Source of the DNA: Crocodylus rhombifer
Taxonomy: Eukaryota > Chordata > Crocodylia > Crocodylidae
Reading direction: 5' to 3'
Length of the DNA: 64,000 bases
Assembly (NCBI GenBank): GCA_038503035.1
Contig: JAVSML010001075.1
Location: 330,101-394,100, forward strand
Under the pieces are notes generated by a model. The model had not been told where the DNA came from. It ran no database searches and saw only the letters and a list, made by a program, of their open reading frames with translations. This document shows, one piece after another, positions 35,288 to 45,860 of this stretch. Numbering within the stretch: position 1 is the first letter of the stretch; each line of letters opens with the position of its first letter. Made by a program: the position numbers and the translations under genes.

Positions 35288-36029
35288 GGCCCCATCTGCA
35301 CATTTCACTTAAGGCATGATAGGTGTAACCAGTTAATTACACTTTAAGTGGTTACTTGGCCACACATTTATTTAGTTAATGGTGTGATAAAAAGAGGAAT
35401 CAGCTAAACATTTCTTCCACAAAATATTTGTAATAACTTTGTAGCTGCTTCCTATCATGCCATTAATTGAATGTGTGGCCAGGGGCCCTCGTGGCTGGGA
35501 GCCACGTCGGCTAATTAGAGCTCCCAGGTGGGGGGACCAGCATGCAATCCTGAGTGTAGGAGCTCCCAGCTGAAGCTGGCTCTCAGCTGCAGGAGCACAT
35601 GCCTCTGTGGTTGGGAGCCCCATCAATTGATAGGGTTCCCACCTGGTGGGGATGCTTCAGACACCCCTATCAGTTGGTGCATGAAGTCAGTTGCAGTTTC
35701 TCAGCCATGGGAGTGAATGAAAGCACCCCTGAAGCTGGGACACCACATCAGTTGCAGCATCCCTGCCATGGGGACCCCGGAGGTGCCCCCCCCAACTGGG
35801 AGACCAGGTCAGCTGATGGGGCTCCTTGCTGTGGGACTACATGGTGAGCTAGCATGGCTGGGAGCCCCATCAGCTGAGGGGGATGTAATTCCCCTGCACT
35901 AGCAATAAGCACACACCAGCACCCACAATCATGTCTCCTGCCATATATTTGTGGCAATGCAAGAGATGCAATTGTGTGGACCATGCGTTAGATCCCATCA
36001 TGCCTTTACCTGCATGTGCAGATGGACCC
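35288..36029. mobile_element. Inverted-repeat DNA transposon, non-autonomous, with repeated core
   Basis: Left end GGCCCCATCTGCACATTTCA; right end reads, inverted, GGGTCCATCTGCACATGCAG. Both ends continue to a shared GGCATGAT(A/G)GG about 27 bases in. The core (35485-35885) is built of diverged units round GGCTGGGAGCCCCATCAGCTG. A smaller hairpin element sits inside at 35357-35481. No transposase frame. Confidence 0.7.
35357..35481. mobile_element. Hairpin element nested inside the 35.3 kb transposon
   Basis: Begins TGGCCACACATTTATTTAG and ends AATTGAATGTGTGGCCA. The arms also pair further in (GTTAATGGTGTGATA against TATCATGCCATTAA). 125 bases, non-coding. It may be a nested insertion or an original sub-terminal hairpin. 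Confidence 0.6.
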
Positions 36030-36391
36030 ATCATGCACAAGGATGGTTTTTCTCCTGAAGGTTTTAAATACCCAAACATTTTTGTTACAGTAAAGGCTGT
36101 TGCATCATATCCTCTGAACCCAGATTATAGCATAAATCCTCCTGCTGTACCTCAACAACTGTGACATGGAGATCTTTGCATATAGAATATGTATGAAAGG
36201 CAAAGACTGCAGCTGATATTAGTACGTCTAGTATCTGCAAATGAAATGGGTAAATCCCTGGGGTAGCAATCTGCAGAGTATCTCTGAGATAGAAAAAGGT
36301 AATAGGATAATTGTATTCTGGATCTTCTAAATTCATTTTTCAAAGGATTTGCATTATTTTAACTGTGTTTTTGTCTTGTTTTTCTCTATAG

Positions 36392-36475
36392 GTGGATGAA
36401 ATATACCATGATGAGTCCCTGGGGGTTCACATTAACATTGTTCTGGTCAGAATGATTATGGTGGGATACCGACAG
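36392..36475 (+). CDS. ADAMTS14: ADAMTS14 exon, metalloprotease domain (first exon in window)
   Basis: This 84-base, phase 0-0 exon encodes 28 residues that begin [15 protein letters not shown] and end MIMVGYRQ. It is part of the catalytic domain of a secreted zinc metalloprotease of the procollagen N-proteinase subfamily (ADAMTS2/3/14), whose members remove the N-propeptide of fibrillar procollagens outside the cell. A pyrimidine-rich tract ending in AG precedes it, and a GTAAGG donor follows. The end of the peptide runs directly into the next exon ([13 protein letters not shown]), as in the family. The GYRQ ending and the following exon fit ADAMTS14 better than ADAMTS2 or ADAMTS3, as I recall those proteins. 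The preceding exon, expected to encode the start of the catalytic domain, is not in the window, so the intron before this exon exceeds 36 kb. The paralogue call is inference; the ADAMTS call is very secure. Confidence 0.93.
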
Positions 36476-37732
36476 GTAAGGACAGGGATTGAGGGAGCAG
36501 AAGATGCCATCTGGGGCATGGGGGAGGGAGATCATAATATAAAGTGTAATCAGGCTTAAGTTTAGGGAGGCAGTGAATGTCCAGACTGGGTTACGTCTTA
36601 AATAACGCCCCCCGCAATTTTCCCTTCTGTCTAGACTTAGTGCTTTTAGATTGGTGTGCATGTGTCTGGGAGGATGACTCAGTCTAGTTGTATATTATTG
36701 TTAGAATTAGGGATCTTCTCAGCCATGGTTCTCCTTGAACCAGTCCTCTGTGAGGATGCGTGACATCCAAATCTCTTGCGATATGGTTGTAACCGCAGAA
36801 AGTCCGCAAGAAACGGGATTTCAACACAGAACCTTGGAAGATGGAAAAAAAAGGTGGAGAAGAGTTCATTTTAAATGCAGATAAAATTATTATTAGGGCA
36901 ATACCAGAGAGTAGCAGTGTAAAATTGAGTGGAATAAGGTAAATTCTTTGCTCTGAATAGCTGTTTTTGATCTTTTGCTAAAATTTAAAGGGCGATGGAT
37001 TTCTGTTTAAATATGAAAAATTGCCAGTGTTCCATTTGCTTTTAGCAGCTGTAATATGCTCTTGCTTTGCAAAAGGAATGGAAACTATCTTGACTCTGTC
37101 TCTCATGTGAGGCTTGCTGAAGTTTCTAGACTCCAAAATGTTTCCTTTTACAGAAAGCAAACATGAGCATATCTGTATGGTACAGTATCCCTGTGGCTGC
37201 TGATTACAGCACTGAGCTGGGTCTGTGTGGAGTGTAGCAGAGTTAATTTCTTTGTAATTATCATCTTGTTTGGTGAATTGAAGTTAATTTTTAGTTGCAG
37301 GGATTTTCTGTCACAGTGCTGTGCAGATAGGAGAAGCACCTTTTTTTTTTAGACCTTAAAGAATTTGGTTTATGCTTTTTTGTTTACTGTACACAGCTGC
37401 AAGGAAAGGGCTCATTTTGAGGAGAGGCACAACAGTCAGTTGTCACCATTCACCAAGGGGAATTGGTTCAAAGCAAGTCTGGCATAAAGTCTAATGACAA
37501 TAATATTGAACACTTAAACCCTGATTCAGAAGACTGTTGCTATTCATAACAGCTCTCTTGCTCATGCTCCAGACACATTGCAGTCCAGCTGAGCAATTGC
37601 GTAAATGCTGTCATGGGCAGAGATGGATTTAAGCACTTAAATGCTTGTCTGAGTTGGGACCTGGTGATTCACATCCTTACAGCCTGGGATGAAGGTTAAC
37701 CAATCCTTATAAAGGTCCATCAGGTAAGTTCT

Positions 37733-38045
37733 TCCAAATGAGGAAGCCAACTCACAGAGAGGCCACGAAAATTGTCCAGGGTCGCACACTGAATTAGTGA
37801 TAAGGCCAATATTTAACAGAGGATTAGTTTTCTCGTCAACTCATGGGACAAGGTTGCCTCTGAATGAAGGGGAGTCAGGTGTTATGGGTTCAAATTCTGA
37901 TTTGTCACTTATTTGCAGTGTGATCTTGGACCTCCTTGTGCTTATGCCTCCATCTGCAAAGTAGGGATAATAGTATCTGAATAACAAGGCTGATGTGAGA
38001 CCGGCCAGCTGTCGTGGAGCGCTCTGAGATACTCTTATTAAAGGT
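37733..38045 (+). repeat. Old MIR-like / LINE-tail repeat remnants
   Basis: 37880-38040 follows the MIR core pattern: GCAGTGTGATCTTGGACCTC, then CCTCCATCTGCAAAGTAGGG, then GAGCGCTCTGAGATACTC. 37733-37820 resembles the GAGGAAACTGAGGCACAGAGAGG-type tail common to amniote old repeats. Both are well diverged. Confidence 0.55.
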
Positions 38046-39142
38046 CCTGCACTAGAAGGTCTACATACAAAGTTTAAGGAGCCAAACTAATGTCATGTTT
38101 ACATCAGTGTAACTGGTCTGTTGGTTGCTGGCAGTGTTATATTTAAATGAATAAAAGCACTCCTTTTACTAGGCAGTCATTCAGACTTACCCGAGTCACT
38201 CAGTATCAGTTCTGGAATAGGAAACAATGAAAAAGAATCTGTTGGAAGTTTCTGGCAAAACATGAATTGCCTGGTATTAAAAAACGGGGGGGGGGGATCC
38301 TTTATTCAGGCTCCTGGAAATGGAGAAGCCACAGTTTTCTCTAGCTAAGAAGCTGCTTAAGAAATGCCTGTGTCTATACAACAGAGCTGGTGCTAAGCTG
38401 TTTTTTTTAGCAGTGGCTCCTGAGGAGTTAGGTGAGCAAAACAGGCAGGCCTTGGAGGTTATTTGGAGACTTAAGGCCATGGTTTCTGAAGTTCTGGCCT
38501 TGACCTAGCAGTTGTGTAAGGGGCTGCTGACTAGACTACAACACTCAAAGACTGTAGCTTTTAATAGTGGATAAATATGGTGAGAAACAGCATGGGAGAG
38601 TTTAATGTTGTTTTTTTTTTTTGACTGATTTGTCAGAAAAGACTTTATAAAGCTTGTTTGAATGTGATATTCAAAGCATTTTCCTTAGAACATAATGCAA
38701 TTTGATGCACTTTTTAAGGCAATTCATTACCCTGTTGAGAACATAGCTGGAAGATTCATGCATCTCTACGCAGACCAACTCACCAGTGTAGTTTCCTATG
38801 TGTAGTACATAAATAATCCTGCCAGCTGAAGAAAAGAGACATTGTGTAAGCTGTTGTAGGTAAAAAAAACCACTAGCATTTTCCAGGAGAATACTGGTTA
38901 CCACATAAATATTCTTGGTGAGCAGAAACACAGTGCACCCTAGAAATGATTCTCATTATTTCCCACGGGTATAAGGAAAAGATTGAGACAGCCTACAGTG
39001 TGGCAGGTATCAGGTTCATGGCCTGGCCTAGCTTAGTGATGATATATTGAAGGTAGACAGAATTAAATATCAAAAAGTGGCAGCTAAGAGGTTGTAAATG
39101 GAGGGGGAGGGGATGAAAATCTAAACACCTCATTTTGTATGC

Positions 39143-39202
39143 AGGGAGTTGGACCAGATGACCTCCTGAGGTCACTTCCAACCCTCATTTTCTATGATTC
39201 TA
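39143..39202 (+). repeat. CR1 3' tail fragment
   Basis: GGAGTTGGACCAGATGACCT, AGGTCACTTCCAACCC and TTCTATGATTCTA are the last 60 bases of a CR1. Everything upstream is missing. Confidence 0.8.
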
Positions 39203-40880
39203 AGTTAAATCTCTGCCATTGGGGATCCTGTATGATGCCTAAGGCCTCATGGTTGTTTGGGTTCAGAGGAGCACAAGAAGGTAATAGGATTGCCAACTCT
39301 GACTGAAGCTATTCTGGGAGATTTTTTTTCCCTACCATGACATAATGAAATTAATTGTACTGTTCAACCTGTTCACAATATCAGTTTTCTGGATTGCTTT
39401 CACTAGTCACTGGGAGATCGGTACCAATTCCAGTAGACTCCTGGCCAATCCGGGAGGGTTGGCAACCCTAGAAGGTAATGCTCAGATGTCTGAATCCGCA
39501 TTTGAGGAACAGCTCAGTCAGCTACTAGATACCTATGAGCAATTGCTGCTGGAATCCTCATATAGCCCCTGGCTGATAACCTGATAGAGTAAACAGATTT
39601 AATGTTTCCTCTTGATTACTGATAAAGTTGCCCTGAAATCTCAAGGCAGTTTCCTAGGTTTGTTTTTTGCTTCTTGATTTGGATTTTATATTATAAAAAT
39701 TTTTTAAAAAATCACAGAAGAGACAAAGTTTCTCATAGTCTTAAAGATGTGTCAGTTCAACAATTAGTTTATAACTGGTGAAGCAGATAGAAATGTCTGC
39801 AAAGCAGATGCACCATAGGAGTTGAGACCTTTGTGGTAAGTATATTTCCATAGAATTTTTAGAAAATAGTTGCTCCAATAATTGATTTAGGGGGTAAAAG
39901 AAAATAAAATTAGAATCAAGGAAGTTACCATAAATGAATCACAGAGTCTCAAATGCTGATGTTTATAAGGATCTTAGATGTATGGTTCAAGTTTTCAAAA
40001 CTGGGCATTGCTACGCTCAGTTTTGCCAGGTGTAAGTGACAAGTACAATCACATTTTCAGAATGACTTGGGTGTCCAGCTCCCATTAACTTTCAGTGAAA
40101 TTTAGACTCTTTCATGCCTCTTTTGAAAATGGGACTAAGCTATGTTACCAAGGTCCTGCAGCACTGTGCAGAAGTGCCTAAATGCCTTTAAAAATTGGAA
40201 CCAGGTGCCTTTACTGGAAGTGATATGAAAAATCAGTGAACATTTACCAGTGGAAACAAAGCTCCAAGCCTCAGTGCTTTGAAGGGCTTTTAATCTATTA
40301 GCTATAAAATCATAGAGCAATTCAGTCAAAAAACTATTGGGTACTAATCCCCTAAACTTTGCACCAACCCAAGTGCACCCTACTGCCTACACTTAGCCTC
40401 TCCTTCCTTTTGTTCTGCTACTGAGCAGCCATATAGCCAAGTGGGGAGCTGTTAAGGTTTTAGACGTCCTGTTATCTTGTCATAGGATGGCTTAATATCT
40501 GAGTTCTGACCTTTTACTTCCTGAAACCACAGGATGCATTCTTGACAGTGATGCCTCAGCCTTTAGTCTTTCTGCAGTAGATTGAGTGGTATGTAGCTTA
40601 CTAACTATGGGTCATTTTAAAAGTCAGATCCTTTGTGCTCTGTATGAAGTACTAACATAGCTTTTCAGAAGAAGTAGGTATTTACCTTTAAGTCCTTGGT
40701 CAAATTATACCTTTCCAGTTTACTGTATTATTGTTTACTGTATATCAGCAGCCTCCATTGGTGGTGATGGTGTTGCATATCTAAAATGTCAGGGGGTTCT
40801 CCATCCTATATTTGCCTCCAAACCCTGGCTAAGGTTATTTTCCTGCTAACCTACTTGCCTTTGTTTTCTTTCCCAACTAG

Positions 40881-41028
40881 TCTGTCAGCCTGATTGAGCG
40901 AGGGAACCCTTCTCGGAGCCTGGAGCAGGTCTGCCGCTGGGCTCATTCCCAGCAGCGCTCGGATCCAGAGCATGCCGAATACCATGACCATGCAGTATTC
41001 CTCACCAGGCAAGATTTTGGTCCCGCAG
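40881..41028 (+). CDS. ADAMTS14: ADAMTS14 exon, metalloprotease domain, with alternative 3' end at 41037
   Basis: The exon starts in phase 0 after a TTTCCCAACTAG acceptor and encodes [16 protein letters not shown], then VCRWAHSQQ, and ends [11 protein letters not shown] with the last codon split (phase 1). The block belongs to the reprolysin-type catalytic domain. The stretch [13 protein letters not shown] is closer to my recollection of ADAMTS14 than of ADAMTS2 or ADAMTS3 (which read LENVCRWA), and is the best paralogue evidence here. Two GT donors occur: GTATGC at 41029 gives a 148-base exon, and GTACTG at 41038 gives 157 bases and adds the residues M-Q-G. Both keep phase 1 and join the next exon to read GYAPVTGMC or [12 protein letters not shown]. 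No stop or frameshift is present. The intron before it is 4,405 bases. Confidence 0.93.
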
Positions 41029-41046
41029 GTATGCAAGGTACTGTAT
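41020..41046 (+). promoter_or_regulatory. ADAMTS14: Tandem alternative 5' splice sites, 9 bases apart
   Basis: The exon end reads CCCGCAG|GTATGCAAG|GTACTG. A GT at 41029 and another at 41038 both follow an AG-ending exon sequence. The nine bases between them encode M-Q plus the split glycine codon, so either choice leaves the frame intact. ADAMTS2 and ADAMTS3 carry the MQG residues as I recall. Human ADAMTS14 is recorded, again from memory, as two isoforms differing by three residues through an alternate in-frame splice site. The pattern here is consistent with that isoform pair being conserved. Which donor dominates cannot be read from the DNA. Confidence 0.7.
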
Positions 41047-42297
41047 TATCTCCATCAGGTATGTGCAGTGTGCTGGGCTTGAGGGAAAGCCAGCAATTGA
41101 AAAGGATTTTCCACTGACACAGTCTTTGTTTCAGTGACCTTAGGTAATTGTCCAATAGGACTCTGGAAAAAGTTATATAAAATAGTATTTAATAGGACAA
41201 ATGGAGGCAAGACAAAACTGGAGTATTAACTTGACCTGGAAAAAAAATCAAATGGAAAAATCCCTATCAATTAGATACTTACCCATGGCTGCTGTCCCAG
41301 GTAAAACTAAAAGGGCAAAGCCAGTAAGATGAAATGTAAAAAGAGGTTACTATTTTAAGACATCTCATTGTGCCCTGTTGAAAAACTGCTGCAATCCTAA
41401 TATATTACAAACTGATTTTAACAGAGCCAATTTCTTGGTCACTATAGAGCTGAGAATGTTCCAAAAATTCAGGGCCAGAGGTACAGTTTTGAGTAGTATG
41501 CCAAATGCCTTTGCAATTTGCAGACTCCTGTTGACCCTTGGCCTTACAAGCAGTGATGACAGTATAAGAATTCCAAAGCTCAGATGAACAGGTACGAGTG
41601 AATTTAATGTAGAGGCTTTGATATTAATATTTATTCTGAAAAACAAATGTACATGGCAGGCCTTTTGCAGCATTATGAGGCTTCTTTTATCGTAGCGTGT
41701 TCCAGGATAGTTAATACCATCACCTTTAAAAGATTGATTCCAAACTCCATCCCCCACTCATTCTTTCTCTAATGGCAGGCATAGGAAAAGAAACATAAGC
41801 TAATCTTTGTTAGGTTTTCTGTGAATAAGGGTCTTTAGTTGATAGAGAATTTGAGGATTAATTACAGTAGATACCCAGAGGTCATTAAGGTCTTTACATT
41901 ACATTCTTGACTGAGGTATTGGGTGTCAGAACAGTCTGTATCACAAAGCAGAATGCCTGGCTTAAAATGCAAAGAATACAGCACTAAACCATTGACTTTA
42001 GAGCCCAGAACTTCTTGGGGAAGTCAAATATAACACCCTCCTTCATTTGGAAATGTGGTTTAGAATTGTATAGCTATGTTTTTGAAATACTTTTATTTCA
42101 GTTTTCCAGAATCTTCCTGGCCAAGTGACTGTGTCCAGATAAACAGATTAAAGGGTTTTTTTTGGCATGTAGACAAATGAAGGAGACTTGCAAGACTCTA
42201 TCTGGGTGGGAAGGAGACTTAAAAAAATCAGTGTGGGATTTACCTGTGATTTTTATCCCAGGGTGAAAAGGAAAAAGCATTGTAAGACTATATTGGT

Positions 42298-42320
42298 GGG
42301 GGGGGGGGGGGGGGGGGGGG
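42298..42320 (+). repeat. Run of 23 G
   Basis: Uninterrupted homopolymer in an intron. It could fold as G-quadruplexes and is prone to length error in sequencing. Confidence 0.98.
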
Positions 42321-43289
42321 CGGGATCTGGGGCTTCTGTGACAGAGGGGTTCTCTTTCCAACTGGATGAAGGCTTGAAGGTAAATCCCAGTGTGAGACTT
42401 TCCAGCCCACAGTATGGAATCAAGGTACATTCCATAGACACTCCAGTCCCTGGGCTCATCTTTATTTTTTATCCCCCTCCTTTCTATATAATTCCAAAGG
42501 GCAAATTTGCTTTCAGTTGTGTCCCATGTGTCCTTCATGATGTCACCCAGCTTTGTTGGTAAGGCATGACTTACTGTGACTCTTCATCAAAAACTGTTCT
42601 TCCTTCTCCCTTGGTAGTGGGAGGGCTAGGAAGCATGGCTGAGCAGATCTGTCCTCATATGCAGATAGACTGCGCGTAAGACCTTACAGTGCATCCAAGC
42701 AATGGACAGGGGGGATCATAACTTATCAATTTCTGACAAAAAGTGTACGAATACTATAATGGAATAATGTTTCTTCACTTCCTCTGCATCAGGTACACAG
42801 GGCACTATAGTTAATAATGACTATTTGTTAGATTAGAACTACTTTTCATATACTCATTGCTCCAAAGCATTCATCTTCTGGGCAGAAATTTTTCAGGCTT
42901 CATCTTTGCCTGAACTTATCAGATGGACCAATGATTCTTCAAAGCTGGTATGCTTTCTCTGAAAGCAGCTAATGCCAGATATATCAGAAAAATAGCTACG
43001 TTTTAATAATGGATGATAATGTGATAACATGCAATTAGAGGAAGTTTCCTCCTAAATCCAAATGTTTAATGGCTTGTATGTATCCCTAAATACCAGTTAT
43101 TGTTAACTGGGACAGTATAATTAACCATATAAATATCTAGCAATATTTTGCATCCTACTTTGAGGCCCACAGGTTAAATATTTTCTATATAAAGTTATCC
43201 TTTTTCATTCTTTCTTATGTACATTCACTATTCCCTTTCTTTGGTTTTATGTTGTGAGAGAAAAGTGACCTCCTCTATAGCATACACTT

Positions 43290-43490
43290 TTACATGCACC
43301 TAAATCCCATCCCATCATTCACCCTAAATATATTGACTCAGTTTTCATACAGAAGACATTCTATAGTCTCTAATAATTTTTGTTGTCCATCTCTGGACTA
43401 TTTCAATTTATTCTATATTCCTTTTGAAATTATTTGGCCTGAACTGGACATATTATTGTTAAAATATATTGTTAAAATATTTTCAGTATT
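43290..43490 (-). repeat. Old CR1-like fragment
   Basis: Plus-strand text TGTCCATCTCTGGACTATTTC and CCTGAACTGGACATATTA follows the layout of an antisense CR1 3' region (GGACC...CAGAACTGGACACAGTA). Very diverged, so tentative. Confidence 0.4.
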
Positions 43491-44602
43491 ATAATATCAC
43501 TTTCTTAATTTAGTAATATCTTGGTTACCTTTTGGACATGCATTTTAAGTGGAAGTTTTCAGTAAACTGTCAGCAGTTGCACACTGGTCATTTTCTGACA
43601 GTAATTTAGTTTGTCTGTCCAGTAGGAAGTTTGAGTAAACTTGCTTAGCTATTTAAGTTCAGATTGGATGAAAAATAAATGCTTTCCATTTAGAATTACC
43701 AAACTGATTTTTTTTTAAGAAAAGGCTATATGGAAAAGAGCTTGGGAGGCAGATTTTACTTGTGGAAGGCTAGTGACTTGATTGTGTTTGAAAAACAAGA
43801 AAGCTATTACTTTAAGAAATTATACTTTGAAAATCCCAGTGGAAAGAAGCCCTATGTAAAATATAATTTCAGTGGACGAAGAGTTGCTGAACATAAGAAA
43901 AAATGTTCAAATCCATTAGACACCGAAAATGGCTGTTATTTGGCAATAATTTAATCCATGAATGGTACTTGATCAGTTATTGAGTTGAATGACTACCATT
44001 AACATTATTTGTTAAATAACTTACTGATTCAGACTGGCAAAATAGTTGACTAATGTAATGTACTGGCTGAATAATACTACCCTGTCCATTCTCTTTCAGT
44101 AGGCATACATATTTCATGCAATGAAAAATCATGGTCAGATATTCGATAAACTACTTCATGTTGAGTTCTTCTTAATAGGAGGTTAGGAAACTGCTGCTTG
44201 GGAGATGGCTGGATCTTGGCTTAGCTGTATAGCCTCAGTGTTGCCCTTCTAAAGTCTTTTGGTCGTACCAGTCGGAGGCCTGATAATTCCTGTCCTGGTC
44301 CACACTTCTTCCCACCTTATTTCTCTTTACTGGGCTGGGTTTTCAGTAATGCCAGTGTATCCAGTGATGTGGCCATAATCAGCTGTATCTGACAGCACAG
44401 CCCAGTAAGACACAACTGTCATCTCCCCTGCTCCTAGCCACTCTTTCTTCTATTCTGGGCTCCATATAGCTCAGGCTTTGAACTACCTCTTCCAGATTGT
44501 TTCAGGGAGGTCTCTGTTTTGTTCTCTTGACTGAAATCCCTCTTAATAACCATAGCAACAAAGGACACTTTTACATATACTGTGGGATGCAGCACCAAGC
44601 GG

Positions 44603-44860
44603 TTTAATTAGTGACCTGTGTTAATTAAAAGTGATTGTGTGTCACATGATATGCAGCAGCATCCCTGTGCTGAAAAAATGGTGGCAGTGCGCTTTGAATT
44701 AAAGTTCATTGAATGTGTTTAATTTCAAAGTGCCCCACTGCCATTTTTTCAGCATGGGTGTGGCAAAGTGGGAACCCCTGACCAGCCACAGTGCTGGTCT
44801 CCTCACCTGCCTCTATCCTGGCATGCCTTGATGACACATAATTAAAGTGTTAATTATGTG
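44603..44860. mobile_element. Three-hairpin MITE-like element
   Basis: Hairpins at 44603-44629 (TTTAATTA and TAATTAAA), 44669-44753 (GCTGAAAAAATGGTGGCAGT against ACTGCCATTTTTTCAGC, continuing to TTTGAATTAAA) and 44835-44860 (perfect 11-base arms CACATAATTAA and TTAATTATGTG, loop AGTG). Central sequence resembles 15629-15680. No coding frame. Confidence 0.6.
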
Positions 44861-44869
44861 GGAGGCTGC

Positions 44870-45677
44870 GCTTTGAATTCCCTGGTCTCCTGGGCCTATG
44901 TATGCAGCTCCAACCACCCCTGTACTGCATCCCAAGCCTCAAAGATGTTCCTAATAGCTGAGCTCTGCTCTGGCCTGAGTCTGGGCTCAACTCATCCCAG
45001 TGTTAGGCCTCTCGCTTTCTGCCCTATTACGGGCCACACTCATACCACCTCCCTCTCACTGAGGCCTCTCCTGCTCCACCTCCTCTCACACTGTCTCTCT
45101 CATACTGCACCTTTGCAAGGCCACTCTCATACCACCTCTTCTTTTTCCTGGGGCCACACTCACCCTGCCCTTGCCTGAAGGGTCCTGGGGCTCGTTTCCC
45201 TGTACTCTTCAGTCAGCAAGCGTGTGGCCTCTTGGGCCCCTCTTGCGACCCTCATCCGAGCGAGTGCTGGGCAGTTTGCAGAACGCTGGAGTGACTCTGC
45301 CTCTAGTGCCTCGCTGGGTTGCTCACCTATCTGCTGAATAAGGGGCTCATGACTCGCCCCATTGTTTACCTGCAGCATTTCCTCAGCTGCTCCAATCAGC
45401 CTCTGGCCCACCTGTGGCCTCAAGTGCCTGAAGGCTTACTTGGACCTAACCTGGTCCCCATGTTAGCAGGGTCTACCCTCAAGCCCCCTGCTCACCGGGA
45501 CTCACTTTGTGCTCTTTTTTCCCAGGGTCTTATGTTAGGCCCGCCGATCATGGGGCCTCACTACACGCCCCTCTCGGCAGTTGCATGTTGCCACTATATC
45601 CTGGCCCCTAACTCCGGCCTCTCTCCTTAAGCTCCGAGCCCTTCATTCTCACTGGGCTCCTTACATACAGACACACA

Positions 45678-45712
<35 letters not shown>

Positions 45713-45860
45713 GGGGCTCCTAGCCTCTGGGCACCTTGCCTCTTCGCTAGGCTCTATAGCCCTTGCTAGGCTCTCCAGGCCTCCCAACTGCCACTTACTT
45801 ATTCCTATTTCAGACTGGCTCTTAGGGCTCTGACTTTGGCTCATGCAAGTGGGCCTCTGT
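44870..45860. repeat. C-rich unclassified region with CA microsatellite
   Basis: Pyrimidine-rich sequence with recurring GGGCCACACTCATACCACCT-like words. 45671-45709 is an AC dinucleotide run. Possibly an old LTR, but no terminal boundaries were found. Confidence 0.4.

Larger units (their letters stand above)
1..36391 (+). other. ADAMTS14: Long intron of ADAMTS14 upstream of the first visible exon (partial)
   Basis: I found no exon, RNA gene or promoter here. Repeats are listed separately. The stretches 1991-6391, 6929-8842, 9716-10919, 11035-15520, 19700-21062, 24504-25740, 28460-29200 and 31418-34699 show nothing I recognise beyond low-complexity runs. That the whole interval is intronic is inferred from finding later exons and no earlier ones. 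An unrecognised short exon or non-coding gene cannot be excluded. Confidence 0.6.
36476..40880 (+). other. ADAMTS14: ADAMTS14 intron (4.4 kb)
   Basis: Bounded by GTAAGG and TTTCCCAACTAG. It contains an old MIR-like stretch near 37.9 kb and a CR1 tail at 39.14-39.20 kb. The rest is plain AT-rich intron with no feature that I can name. Confidence 0.85.

Noticed and set aside
45160..45423. 87-codon minus-strand frame with Gln/Glu-rich product
   Set aside because: Could be a remnant of a retroelement gag-like frame, but no motif or neighbouring pol was seen; not supportable.
45671..45709. Regular repeat considered as a CRISPR-like array
   Set aside because: It is a simple AC microsatellite with no spacers, in vertebrate DNA.
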